This document shows positions 52,400 to 61,004 of a stretch of 64,000 bases of DNA, in pieces (the stretch's first letter is position 1; every line of letters starts with the position of its first letter). A program made the position numbers and the translations under genes. This stretch comes from Gudongella sp049310905 (lineage in GTDB: Bacteria; Bacillota; Clostridia; Tissierellales; Tissierellaceae): the NCBI RefSeq assembly GCF_049310905.1, contig NZ_JBMEMN010000013.1, positions 1-64,000 of the forward strand, given 5' to 3'. Below the pieces are notes generated by a model that was not told the origin of the DNA, searched no databases, and worked only from the letters and a program-made list of their open reading frames with translations.

Positions 52400-52416
52400 T
52401 TGGTAGGAGGATTACA

Positions 52417-53319
52417 ATGAAAAAGTCGGCGATGATAATAATAAACCCATCCTCGGGAAGTGAAAAAGCAGCAGAATATGAAGAGAAGATAAAAGCTGCT
52501 CTGGAGAGAAACTACAAAAAAATAGAAATCATTCACACAGAGGGGAAAGGTGATGCAACCAGGTTTGCTTCTGATGCAGCAGACAAAGGCTTTGATCTTG
52601 TAGTATCTCTGGGAGGAGACGGAACGGTCAATGAGACTGTAAATGGTCTTGCTGATCATGATGAGCCTCCGGTTCTTGGTATAATTCCAATGGGCACAGT
52701 GAATGATTTGGCAAGGGCGCTCAATATCCCATTGGATCCTGAGGAGGCAATAGAGCTACTCCAGACAGGAAGAATAAGAAAAATCGATGTTGCAAAGGCA
52801 AATGACAGGCACTACACTAACATATTGGCAGTTGGGAAAATACCCACTGCAATCCACAATGTTGACAGTGAGGAGAAGTCCAGGCTTGGTCCACTTGCGT
52901 ACCTGATTGCATCTGCCAAGGAACTTGCAGAGGACAAATCATTTAAGGTTAATCTTTCAATGGACGAGGAGTCATGGGAAGGTGAGGTTGAAGTTCTGGC
53001 AGTCTGCCTTATAGATACCCTGGGAGGCTTCAGAAAAGCACTTTCCAAGGTGGAGATTGGTGATGGGTTTCTCCACATTCTAGCCTTTAAGAAGCTGGAT
53101 ATTCTTGAGACAATAAAAATTAGCCCGTCAATAATAACGGGCGATTTTGATAGCATGGAAAATATTGAGTATTTCAAGTCCAAAGGACTTAAAGTATCAA
53201 ATCCTGAGGGTGAAAAGATAGAAAGTGATGTGGACGGAGAAAAGGGTCCCGAGCTTCCTTTGGACATAGAGGTTCTGGCAGGAAAACTAAAAGTCATAGC
53301 AGGCTCGATGGAAGACTAG
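52417..53319 (+). CDS. Diacylglycerol kinase-family lipid kinase (YegS/BmrU type)
   Basis: 300 aa. The nucleotide-binding signature is LVVSLGGDGTVNETVNGL, with IIPMGTVNDLARALNIP after it (family motif GTxNDxAR) and a C-terminal beta domain. It likely phosphorylates diacylglycerol or a related lipid at the membrane. GTAGGAGG precedes the ATG. The stop codon overlaps the convergent fetB stop by three nt (CTAG shared), with no terminator between. Confidence 0.92.
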   Translation: MKKSAMIIINPSSGSEKAAEYEEKIKAALERNYKKIEIIHTEGKGDATRFASDAADKGFDLVVSLGGDGTVNETVNGLADHDEPPVLGIIPMGTVNDLARALNIPLDPEEAIELLQTGRIRKIDVAKANDRHYTNILAVGKIPTAIHNVDSEEKSRLGPLAYLIASAKELAEDKSFKVNLSMDEESWEGEVEVLAVCLIDTLGGFRKALSKVEIGDGFLHILAFKKLDILETIKISPSIITGDFDSMENIEYFKSKGLKVSNPEGEKIESDVDGEKGPELPLDIEVLAGKLKVIAGSMED

Positions 53320-54107
53320 TTATCCATTTGAATAAGCTGGTCCTGGTGGTTGAAAAAGGTTCTGTAGCCCAGAATTACAAATAGTATTACTGAAAGAGCA
53401 ACACTTCCAACGATACCAAGCATAATGGCAATCTGATACTTTGTTGCAATCAGTGGTGATGTACCGGAAAGGATTTGACCTGTCATCATGCCAGGCAGTG
53501 ATACAATTCCCATTCCAACCATTGAATTGATGGTGGGAAGTATTGCCGAGTCAAAGGCGCTGTTTACAATTTCTCTTGAAGCTCTGGCGGGAGTCGCACC
53601 CAGCATAAGGGACGACTCCACCAGGGCTCTTTGATTTCTCATGCCTTCTGCGATTCCCTTTACTCCGAGGGTTATCCCCGTCATTGAATTACCTATTATC
53701 ATACCTGCAATGGGAATAAAATACTGTGGATTAAACCAAGGGTATATCCTTATAACCACGAACAGAAAATAGAGTATGCTTGTAAGTGTGCCTGTCAGCA
53801 TGGAGAATGCTATGATTTTCTTAATCTTACCTGTAAGCTTTTCCTTTGTTCGCTTGAATATGTTGTCAATTGCAAATGCCTCCATAACCCCCACTGCAAG
53901 GATGGTCATCAGAGGATTTGTGCTTTCAAAAATATATACCAGAACATACCCAACCAGCACAAGCTGAAGGGTCATTCTGATCGAGGCGATAAGGATTTCC
54001 CTTTCCCTTCCTATTCCTCTTTTTCTGACAATAACAAGAAGAATTGCGATAAAAACATAGGCTGCCCCAATCTGCCACAGCTGAAGATTCATTATATCGT
54101 TGTTCAT
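53316..54107 (-). CDS. fetB: FetB-like ABC permease (UPF0014)
   Basis: 263 aa with seven hydrophobic helices, matching UPF0014: RKRGIGREREILIASIRMTLQLVLVGYVLVYIF at the start, PIAGMIIGNSMTGITLGVKG and SLPGMMTGQILSGTSPLIATKYQIAIML. With FetA it forms an exporter implicated in iron or metal homeostasis. It overlaps fetA by 4 nt. Confidence 0.9.
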   Translation of the reverse strand: MNNDIMNLQLWQIGAAYVFIAILLVIVRKRGIGREREILIASIRMTLQLVLVGYVLVYIFESTNPLMTILAVGVMEAFAIDNIFKRTKEKLTGKIKKIIAFSMLTGTLTSILYFLFVVIRIYPWFNPQYFIPIAGMIIGNSMTGITLGVKGIAEGMRNQRALVESSLMLGATPARASREIVNSAFDSAILPTINSMVGMGIVSLPGMMTGQILSGTSPLIATKYQIAIMLGIVGSVALSVILFVILGYRTFFNHQDQLIQMDN

Positions 54108-54748
54108 CTTGAGACCTCCCTTACCTGTACTGGTTCATCTGGGGATATTCGTATTATCTGGTCTGAAAAATCCTCCGCAATTCTGTTTGAGTGGGTTACC
54201 ATCACCAGGGTTCTGTTATTCCTTCTTGTATAATCCACAACCTCCTCAATGATCATCAACTCGGTTTTATCATCAAGGGCTGATGAAGGCTCGTCAAGAA
54301 GCAGAACCTCCGGGTTCATAAGCAAAACCCTGCCAAGTGCAAGCCGTTGCTTTTCCCCTCCGGAAAGAAGCTCTGCATCATCCTGGAGGTCCTTCCTTAG
54401 CTTTACTGACTTCAACATTTCCAACAATACTTCATCGGGTACAGGATCCCTTTCTGAATAAAGAAGACCTGTTAGCAGATTATCCTTAACAGTTCCGGAA
54501 TATATTGCCGGCTGCTGGGGAAGCATCACAACCTTTCTTCTAAGCTCAACTGAATCCCATTCCATCAGGGGCTTGTCCTTGTAGGTGATTTCACCTTCAT
54601 CAGGACTGATCAGCTTGTTCAAAAGACGAATAAAGGTGGTCTTTCCACTGCCGCTTTGTCCCACAATGGAGGTTACAAGGTGTTCCTGTATCGTAAGCTT
54701 GTCTATATTTATAATGTCCTTATAGCGGACATCTTTGAATCTGTACAT
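54104..54748 (-). CDS. fetA: FetA-like ABC ATPase
   Basis: 214 aa ATPase: Walker A GQSGSGKTT, Q-loop MLPQQPAIYSGTVKDN, signature LSGGEKQRLALGRVLLMN, Walker B VLLLDEPSSALDD, switch VTHSNR. The ATG at 54748 has GGAG upstream. It forms an operon with the PadR regulator just upstream and the permease downstream. Membrane-associated, drives export by FetB. Confidence 0.93.
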   Translation of the reverse strand: MYRFKDVRYKDIINIDKLTIQEHLVTSIVGQSGSGKTTFIRLLNKLISPDEGEITYKDKPLMEWDSVELRRKVVMLPQQPAIYSGTVKDNLLTGLLYSERDPVPDEVLLEMLKSVKLRKDLQDDAELLSGGEKQRLALGRVLLMNPEVLLLDEPSSALDDKTELMIIEEVVDYTRRNNRTLVMVTHSNRIAEDFSDQIIRISPDEPVQVREVSR

Positions 54749-54766
54749 AATACTCCTCCATTCCAA

Positions 54767-55075
54767 TTAGGATTCGATTTCCTTAAATAGTTCCCTTGCT
54801 CTTTCTATTGCCTCATAAAGGACCTTGTCTCCTTTTTCGGTAATACTGTAATATTTCCGAACCCTTCCTTCTACATTTCTTTCATCTCTGGTTAGTAGTC
54901 CGTCGCTTTCCATCCCACTCAGCAAAGGGTAGAGGGTACCCGGACTCATGCTGTATCCATGCTCCTGGAGTTCATGGATCATCCATGAGCCATAAAAGGG
55001 CTCCTCTTTAGCATGATGTAGAATATGAATATGAATAAATCCAAGAAAAACCTTTCGTAGAACCTTGTCTGGCAT
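54767..55075 (-). CDS. PadR-family transcriptional regulator
   Basis: 102 aa: FLGFIHIHILHHAKEEPFYGSWMIHELQEHGYSMSPGTLYPLLSGMESDGLL and the wing VRKYYSITEKGDKVL, full PadR length for the short subfamily 1. AGGAGG precedes the ATG by 8 nt. It is first in the fetAB operon and likely controls it through the palindromic AT-rich site just upstream, which is typical of autoregulation. Confidence 0.93.
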   Translation of the reverse strand: MPDKVLRKVFLGFIHIHILHHAKEEPFYGSWMIHELQEHGYSMSPGTLYPLLSGMESDGLLTRDERNVEGRVRKYYSITEKGDKVLYEAIERARELFKEIES

Positions 55076-55091
55076 CTAATCACCTCCTGCA

Positions 55092-55123
55092 TATAACGAA
55101 TTACGATATCGAATAACGATATA
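55092..55123. promoter_or_regulatory. PadR operator candidate
   Basis: TATAACGAATTACGATATCG then AATAACGATATA contains repeated TATCG/CGATA half-sites arranged around GATATC (55105-55110). It sits 17-48 nt upstream of the PadR start codon. Confidence 0.65.
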
Positions 55124-55191
55124 ATAACACAAGACTCTACAAAAAACAAGGAAATCCCCTGTGTAAAAGGGATCTTACCTAGACTGATTTT

Positions 55192-55995
55192 CTATGCTAT
55201 TTCCATTATCACTATCTTATGAGCATTCCTTGCCAGCTTGGACATATCAGCCAATCTATACATCATTTTATAGTAGGGTGATAGTCTAGAGATGGAAGGA
55301 TTTTCTGTCATGTATATGGTATTAAAATACTTTGCTCCACCCACGTACTCCTCCATCTTCTCCGGATCATCAATTCCCCATAGGAGGTGAGCTCCGGTCC
55401 GTTTGATTGAGGGGTGATGCCTTGAGTATTTTACGGTCAACTTTGAAACAACATCAAAAATCATGGTGTAGCTGTGGAATTTTTCTTTGAGTACCTTCAT
55501 CAACTCTCTGATTTCATCTTCGGTTAGGTACATAAGAAGTCCTTCAGCTACAACAAGAACTGCTTCTCCACACCAGGAAACAGCCTCGAGCCAGCTATGA
55601 TCGTTTACGGATGAAGGTATGTAGGTGTAGCCTTCCTGGGCTGGATAAAGCTTCTCCTTTATTGATATTACCTCTGGAAAGTCCAGTTCATACCAGGATG
55701 ATTCGGGCTTGCCAAGCCTGAAATACCTTGAATCCAAACCACATCCAAGGTGAAGAACAATCGACTTACCGTTATTGGAAAGAAACTCTCTGGTGAAATT
55801 GTCCATATACTCAGCCCTAAAGGCCAGCATCACCTGTGTCTTTTTCTGGATTTTCAACGTGGAAAAATCAAAATTCAATTTTATTACTGATTTTTCTGCA
55901 AAAGAATCCTCAAATATTCCTTCCTCGGACATTTTAGCTTTTCCATACAATGGTATAAGCAGGGTCTCCATTTCACCTTCAAGATTAATCTTCAT
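55192..55995 (-). CDS. LCMT/TcmP-type SAM-dependent methyltransferase
   Basis: 267 aa. Signature of the leucine carboxyl methyltransferase/TcmP family: IVLHLGCGLDSRYFRLGKPESSWYELDFPEVI (SAM loop and acid), VAEGLLMYLTEDEIRELM and FDVVSKLTVK. Likely an O-methyltransferase on a small carboxylate or polyketide-like compound; substrate unknown. Monocistronic on the minus strand. Confidence 0.88.
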   Translation of the reverse strand: MKINLEGEMETLLIPLYGKAKMSEEGIFEDSFAEKSVIKLNFDFSTLKIQKKTQVMLAFRAEYMDNFTREFLSNNGKSIVLHLGCGLDSRYFRLGKPESSWYELDFPEVISIKEKLYPAQEGYTYIPSSVNDHSWLEAVSWCGEAVLVVAEGLLMYLTEDEIRELMKVLKEKFHSYTMIFDVVSKLTVKYSRHHPSIKRTGAHLLWGIDDPEKMEEYVGGAKYFNTIYMTENPSISRLSPYYKMMYRLADMSKLARNAHKIVIMEIA

Positions 55996-56110
55996 TGGAT
56001 ATCACAATCCTTTGCACCAATAGGTTTATTTATTATAATATTACCCGATTTGTCTCAATCCAAAATGCAATAGAGATAATGTTTTCAGGATTAAAGGCAT
56101 ATAAAAGAAT

Positions 56111-56139
56111 AATTATTTATTGTAATACGATAAATAATT
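56111..56139. promoter_or_regulatory. Inverted repeat before the DUF2975/XRE genes
   Basis: AATTATTTAT (56111-56120) and ATAAATAATT (56130-56139), perfect 10-bp arms with a 9-nt spacer, about 45 nt before the DUF2975 start. A fitting operator for the XRE-type regulator encoded downstream. Confidence 0.5.
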
Positions 56140-56182
56140 TGTTAAAATCAATACAAACGATTAAATTGTGAGGTGTTTGATA

Positions 56183-56635
56183 ATGAACAAGGGAACAACT
56201 CTTCTACTAAGGGGTGCATTGATACTCATGAGTTTGCCTATTCTTGCAATATGCATATTTTGGTTGCCAGGATCGGTTGGTTTCTTTCCAATACCGATGA
56301 TAGGAGGGGCCTATCTGACAGCATTTGCATACTTCTATGCACTGTCTCAGGCATGGAAGCTACTAGGGCTTATTGACAATAACAACGCCTTTTCCCAGGA
56401 AGCGGTACATGGCTTGGGAAGAATCAAGCTGGCGGCAATTTCAATTGCAGGTATATATATCGTGATGCTACCCTTTATCTACCCCATAGCAGATATGGAT
56501 GATGCACCGGGACTTGTTGGCTTTCCAATTATAATAGTATCTGCATCAATAGTGATTGCAACCTTCGCAGCGGTACTCCAAAAGCTTCTTGATCAGGCCA
56601 TAAGGATCAAGGAAGATAATGACCTTACGATTTGA
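56183..56635 (+). CDS. DUF2975 membrane protein
   Basis: 150 aa with four membrane helices: LLLRGALILMSLPILAICIFW, MIGGAYLTAFAYFYALSQAW, IKLAAISIAGIYIVMLPFIYP and FPIIIVSASIVIATFAAVLQKL. DUF2975 proteins pair with a small XRE regulator and modulate its activity. The ATG at 56183 has GAGGTG upstream. The paired regulator follows at 10 nt. Confidence 0.88.
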   Translation: MNKGTTLLLRGALILMSLPILAICIFWLPGSVGFFPIPMIGGAYLTAFAYFYALSQAWKLLGLIDNNNAFSQEAVHGLGRIKLAAISIAGIYIVMLPFIYPIADMDDAPGLVGFPIIIVSASIVIATFAAVLQKLLDQAIRIKEDNDLTI

Positions 56636-56645
56636 GGTGAAATAG

Positions 56646-56870
56646 ATGGCAATTATTATAAATATAGATGTTATGCTGGCAAAGAGAAAAATGAGTGTTA
56701 CTGAGCTTTCCGAAAGGGTGGGTATCACCATGGCCAATATTTCAATCCTCAAGAATGGCAAGGCAAAGGCCATCAGGCTTTCCACACTGGATTCAATCTG
56801 CAGGGCTTTGGATTGTCAGCCAGGGGATATTCTTGAATATAGAGATGATGACGGGGAAGGTGAGTCTTGA
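56646..56870 (+). CDS. XRE-family HTH regulator (YozG-like)
   Basis: 74 aa HTH: IDVMLAKRKMSVTELSERVGITMANISILKNGKAKAIRLSTLDSICRALDCQPGDILEY. Typical Cro/C1-type partner of DUF2975 membrane proteins. The stop codon overlaps the start of the next gene by one base. Confidence 0.92.
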   Translation: MAIIINIDVMLAKRKMSVTELSERVGITMANISILKNGKAKAIRLSTLDSICRALDCQPGDILEYRDDDGEGES

Positions 56871-57967
56871 TGTATGATGTTGTAATCGTTGGAGGCGGAC
56901 CAGCCGGAGCTACGCTTGCAAGGCTGATTGGAAAGAGTAGGAAGGTCTTGGTTATTGAAAGACGGAATATGTATAGAGCATCAGAGAAGGAAGACTATCA
57001 GAAATGCTGCGGTGGCCTTATTGCTCCGGATGCCCAAAAGATGCTGGCTGAATTCGGCTTGGGGATTCCACAGCATATTCTCGATGGACCTCAGCTTTTC
57101 ACTGTAAGGACAATAGATAAAAAAAGCAATCTCGAGAGGTATTACCAGCGTCATTACATAAATGTTGACAGGGAAAGATTTGACAGATGGCTGTTCTCAT
57201 TAATCCCATCCCAGGTTGATGTGGAGTGTGAGGCAATTTTCAAGGGGCTTGAGCATACAAATAATGGTGTAGAGATAACTTATGTAAAGGATGGCAGGAA
57301 GAGAAAAGCTGCAACAAAGCTTCTTGTAGGAGCGGATGGTGCCAGTTCAAAAGTAAGGAGAATCCTTTCACCTGATTATCCCATGCCAAGACAGTACATC
57401 GCCATACAGGAATATTACAGAATGGATGGAGAAATGCCCTATTATTCATCGATATTTGACAAGGATATTACAGATTTCTACTCATGGACGATACCCAAGG
57501 ATGGGGTTCTGATACTTGGAGCAGCACTCCATCCGGAAGATGATCCTGTGGGAAAGTTTGTGGAACTGAAAAAAAGACTCCGTGATAGAGGTTTTGATTT
57601 CGGGCCGTGCATAAAAAGAAATGGAGCATATGTTTCCAGACCACGTAAGGTTGGAGAGATATTACATGGAGATGGGAATATCGCTTTGATCGGAGAAGCA
57701 GCAGGATGGATAAGTCCAAGCTCCGCGGAAGGACTAAGCTATTGCTTTAGGAGCGCTTTGGCACTGTCAGATGCAATTGAAATGGACTTGAATACATCGG
57801 TAGCTGGCTATAGAAAAAATACCGGTAAGCTTAGAATGAATATAAGATGGAAGAACATCAAAGCGTTTTTGATGTATAATGATACTATAAGATTTCTGAT
57901 TATGAAGTCAGGGGTCCTTTCCATGGGCTCAATTAAAAGCAAGCTTGCGGAATCTGGAATCCTTTAA
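56870..57967 (+). CDS. FAD-dependent geranylgeranyl reductase-like oxidoreductase
   Basis: 365 aa. FAD-binding GGGPAGATLARLIGK at the N-terminus, KCCGGLIAPDAQKML in the substrate region, LLVGADGASSKVRRIL and DGNIALIGEAAGWISPSSAEGLSYCFRSALAL, as in the GGR/digeranylgeranylglycerophospholipid reductase group. Likely a flavin oxidoreductase on a lipid or quinone-like substrate. The ATG is translationally coupled to the XRE stop. Confidence 0.88.
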   Translation: MYDVVIVGGGPAGATLARLIGKSRKVLVIERRNMYRASEKEDYQKCCGGLIAPDAQKMLAEFGLGIPQHILDGPQLFTVRTIDKKSNLERYYQRHYINVDRERFDRWLFSLIPSQVDVECEAIFKGLEHTNNGVEITYVKDGRKRKAATKLLVGADGASSKVRRILSPDYPMPRQYIAIQEYYRMDGEMPYYSSIFDKDITDFYSWTIPKDGVLILGAALHPEDDPVGKFVELKKRLRDRGFDFGPCIKRNGAYVSRPRKVGEILHGDGNIALIGEAAGWISPSSAEGLSYCFRSALALSDAIEMDLNTSVAGYRKNTGKLRMNIRWKNIKAFLMYNDTIRFLIMKSGVLSMGSIKSKLAESGIL

Positions 57968-57977
57968 AGCATTACGG

Positions 57978-58041
57978 GACGCTAGGGACGGTCCTTTTTG
58001 TCCCAGATAAAGCACTAAGGACGGTTCCTTTTGATTTTTGA
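57978..58041. repeat. Dispersed hairpin repeat, copy 2
   Basis: 64 nt aligned end-to-end with the element at 28832-28896: GACGCTAGGGACGGTCC, T-run, GTCCC, then AGGACGGTTCC and a T-rich end. It sits 11 nt after the oxidoreductase stop and 26 nt before the next gene. Confidence 0.85.
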
Positions 58042-58067
58042 GACGAAAAATTTAAGAGGTGGTTAGA

Positions 58068-58871
58068 ATGAAGAGAGTTATTACGTTTTACTTTAGTCCA
58101 ACAGGGACAACTGAAAAGATAGTGATGGAGATTGCAAATAACCTTGCAGAGAAGGAGAGCTGCTGCATACTTCATCATGACTTTACATTGCCAAACGGCA
58201 GAACCGAATACCCCGATTTTATGGAAGGGGACATTGTTGTAGCTGGAGTCCCTGTATATGCAGGAAGGGTTCCCAATGTTCTGCTTAAATATCTCTCAGG
58301 GCTAAAAGGTAATGGGGCCAGAGCAGTTGCAGTTGTTCTGTATGGTAATAGGGATTATGACGATGCCCTTCTGGAGCTTCGGGACATATTGAATAACGCA
58401 GGCTTTAGTGTAATAGGAGCTGCTGCATTTATCGGAGAGCATTCCTTTTCATATAAGCTGGCCAAGAATAGGCCTGATATGACTGATCTGGAAATGGCTG
58501 CTGATTTTGCAAATAGGCTGAGCCTTTATGTTGAATCTGCACCTAAAGATCTATATATTAGTGGAAATCCAGATTACAAGGAATATTACAAGCCTATGGA
58601 TGAGGAAGGAAATACTGTTGATATAAGAAAGGTAACCCCAAAAACAAAGGACACATGCATAGATTGTAAAATTTGTGCACGAGTCTGCCCGGTGGGCTCA
58701 ATCCCTGAAGACAATGTAAAAATCCTAACTGGAATCTGCATAAAGTGTGGAGCCTGTATCAAGAAGTGTCCTGTACAAGCAAAATACTTTGATGACAAAG
58801 ACTACTTGAGACACAAGTTAGAGATGGAAGAGGAGTTTAAGGAAAGAAGAGAACCGGAGATATTTCTATAG
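58068..58871 (+). CDS. EFR1-type flavodoxin-ferredoxin fusion
   Basis: 267 aa. The N-terminal flavodoxin-like domain has YFSPTGTTEKIVMEIANNLAEKE, VVAGVPVYAGRVPNVLLKYL and AVVLYGNRDYDDALLEL. The C-terminal part has two 4Fe-4S motifs: CIDCKICARVCPVG and CIKCGACIKKCPVQ. It is an internal electron carrier joining FMN and two clusters in the cytoplasm. ATG at 58068 after AAGAGGTGG. Confidence 0.93.
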   Translation: MKRVITFYFSPTGTTEKIVMEIANNLAEKESCCILHHDFTLPNGRTEYPDFMEGDIVVAGVPVYAGRVPNVLLKYLSGLKGNGARAVAVVLYGNRDYDDALLELRDILNNAGFSVIGAAAFIGEHSFSYKLAKNRPDMTDLEMAADFANRLSLYVESAPKDLYISGNPDYKEYYKPMDEEGNTVDIRKVTPKTKDTCIDCKICARVCPVGSIPEDNVKILTGICIKCGACIKKCPVQAKYFDDKDYLRHKLEMEEEFKERREPEIFL

Positions 58872-58928
58872 TCATACGCTTGAATATAATTGTTGATGCA
58901 ACCATTTTTGCTTGAGGAAGGGATAGAT

Positions 58929-59981
58929 TTGAACACAAAAAGTATAAAACCACGCGAAATAGCAATGGGTTTTACAGGGAGCCTTCTTGGAGCAGGCTTT
59001 GTATCAGGGCAAGAGATAATGCAGTTCTTTGGGGTGTTTGGAACCTACGGACTTATAGCCATGCCAATCTCCATGTTATTATTATACATACTGGGCTGCT
59101 TTGTTATGAAGACTGCAAGAAAAACGGGAATAACAGAGTTTGATAGGATAATTATCCGTAAGGATATCCCTTGGCTCAGGTTGTTTTTCAGTGCAACCTA
59201 TATCTTCTATCTTTTTGGGACTGTAGTGATAATGGTTGCCGGGACAGGTGCGCTTTTGAATCAGTTATACGATGTACCAGCCATATATGGAAGCGGACTA
59301 ATGACAATTGTCTTAGGAGTTGTTGCCCTATGGGAAGCCAAGGGAGTGCTGACAGTATTCTCAATAACTGTACCTGTGATGATTGTAGTTGGAATGGTAA
59401 TAGGAGTATTTTCAGTCTTTACATTTGAGCCTAATGCAATCGTAGCAACACCCTACTCCAGTGAGAATCCTCTAATTGGAAACTGGGTAGCATCTACATT
59501 GGCTTTTGTTTCTTATAATATGATGGGGGCAATTTCAATATTGGTCCCCATATCACCTGATGTGAAAAAGGAGGATGTCATACATAAAGGAATGCTTCAG
59601 GGGGTGGCACAATTGTCGGTTGTATTCTTGTGTATTTTGCTTCCTATGGTGCTTTTTAGAGATATGCTAGCCTACTCAGAACTCCCCATGCTTGCACTTG
59701 CTGAGAAAGTGAATCCCATACTGGGAGTTGGATATTCTTTGCTACTGTTTACTGGAATGTTTGGGACAGCTCTTACATTTCTGTATGGAGTCGCCTATAG
59801 GATAAGGAAATACAAGAATTATAAGCTTAGACCATTGATTGGAATCCTTGTTACAGTAGCATTTATGGTAAGCTTATTGGGATTCAAGGAGCTTATAGGA
59901 ATAGTCTTGCCTATTTCAGGATACATAGGTTTTTTTGCAATGATAGGAATTACAAGGCATTATATATCGATACAAAGATAG
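58929..59981 (+). CDS. YkvI-type membrane transporter
   Basis: 350 aa with about ten membrane helices: EIAMGFTGSLLGAGFVSGQEIMQFFGVFG (family start, Gly-rich GAGFVSGQE), LPISGYIGFFAMIGI at the end. It belongs to the YkvI group related to sodium:amino acid symporters. The TTG at 58929 has GAGGAAGGG upstream; a longer reading from 58890 is possible but lacks a ribosome site. Substrate unknown. Confidence 0.85.
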   Translation: MNTKSIKPREIAMGFTGSLLGAGFVSGQEIMQFFGVFGTYGLIAMPISMLLLYILGCFVMKTARKTGITEFDRIIIRKDIPWLRLFFSATYIFYLFGTVVIMVAGTGALLNQLYDVPAIYGSGLMTIVLGVVALWEAKGVLTVFSITVPVMIVVGMVIGVFSVFTFEPNAIVATPYSSENPLIGNWVASTLAFVSYNMMGAISILVPISPDVKKEDVIHKGMLQGVAQLSVVFLCILLPMVLFRDMLAYSELPMLALAEKVNPILGVGYSLLLFTGMFGTALTFLYGVAYRIRKYKNYKLRPLIGILVTVAFMVSLLGFKELIGIVLPISGYIGFFAMIGITRHYISIQR

Positions 59982-59989
59982 CCATTAAT

Positions 59990-60016
59990 AAACAAAAAGA
60001 ACCGGCACGAATGTTT
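59990..60016 (-). repeat. Inverted half copy of the dispersed repeat
   Basis: Read on the minus strand it gives AAACATTCGTGCCGGTTCTT then TTTGTTTA, aligning with the second half of the repeat at 28832 (AAACATCCGGGACGGTTCTT then TTTG). It sits just before the terminator at 60019. Confidence 0.6.
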
Positions 60017-60018
60017 GG

Positions 60019-60058
60019 TACCCTTTTCGACTCAGTCGAAAGGGGTATTTATCTTTTA
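60019..60058 (+). terminator. Terminator after the YkvI-type gene
   Basis: TACCCTTTTCGACT pairs with AGTCGAAAGGGGTA (one G-U) followed by TTTATCTTTT. Confidence 0.87.
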
Positions 60059-60089
60059 GAGGGAATGTTAAGCGGGAAGGGGTGTTTTT

Positions 60090-60917
60090 ATGTATCGTGA
60101 AAGCTCAATACACTATCCACAGGACGAAATGACAACAATGATGATACCGGTTACTTTAGGCTGTCCATACAATAAATGCTTGTTCTGTACAATGTATAAG
60201 GATGATAAATATAGCGAAGTACCATTGGAACAGATAAGACAGCAGCTCATAAATGGATATGAGTATACAGAAAAGGTTTTTCTTACAGGAGCAGACCCAT
60301 TATGTGTCGGATATGACAAAATGATGATTATCTTGAAAGAGATAAGAGAATATCTTCCATATTGCGCTCGTGTGGCATCATATGCCTCGGTCAGAAGCAT
60401 TTCAAGGTACTCAGATGAGGAATTGTCCAATCTCCATAATTCAGGGCTTAGACTGCTGTATATAGGCTTTGAAGCTGGCAGTGACAAGTATCTTTCTCTA
60501 ATGAATAAGGGTCACACAGTTAGTGATGCCATCAGGGAGGCAAAGAAACTGAACAAAGTAAATCTGGCCTTTAATGCAATTGTGCTCATTGGAATCGGTG
60601 GAGCCGGGAGATGTAAGGAAAACGCTCAGAAAACAGTCCACATGATTAACCAGTTTCATGCAAAAACACTAATTACAATGAGCCTTATGCTTATGGAAGG
60701 TTCTGGGTTATCCGAGCTTGCTAAAAAGGGAGAGTATATTCCTTCATCAAGACAGGAAAATCTATTGGAAACCTGGACAATTCTCCACAATCTCCATCCA
60801 GAAAAGACAATGGAATTTGATACAACTCATCCATCAAACATAATCAAGATCAAGGGAATACTTCCACAGGATAGGAAAAGATTACTTATGGAGATTGATT
60901 CCAAAATACAGGAGTAA
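60090..60917 (+). CDS. Radical SAM protein with CX4CX2C cluster
   Basis: 275 aa. The cluster motif is LGCPYNKCLFCTMYKDD, with four rather than three residues between the first two Cys. Radical SAM features follow: VFLTGADPLCVGYDKM, LRLLYIGFEAGSDKYLSLMNKGHT and NAIVLIGIGGAG. Similar GCxxNKCxFCxMYK proteins are common in Clostridia. No auxiliary cluster is seen. Substrate unknown. It has GGGAAGGGG upstream and its own terminator before it. Confidence 0.88.
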   Translation: MYRESSIHYPQDEMTTMMIPVTLGCPYNKCLFCTMYKDDKYSEVPLEQIRQQLINGYEYTEKVFLTGADPLCVGYDKMMIILKEIREYLPYCARVASYASVRSISRYSDEELSNLHNSGLRLLYIGFEAGSDKYLSLMNKGHTVSDAIREAKKLNKVNLAFNAIVLIGIGGAGRCKENAQKTVHMINQFHAKTLITMSLMLMEGSGLSELAKKGEYIPSSRQENLLETWTILHNLHPEKTMEFDTTHPSNIIKIKGILPQDRKRLLMEIDSKIQE

Positions 60918-61004
60918 AAGTAATATGAAATAGTAAAACATTCAGTAAATATGTTAAAATCAAAGAAGGACTTTATAAAATGGACAAAATGAAGGAGGGC
61001 AAAT

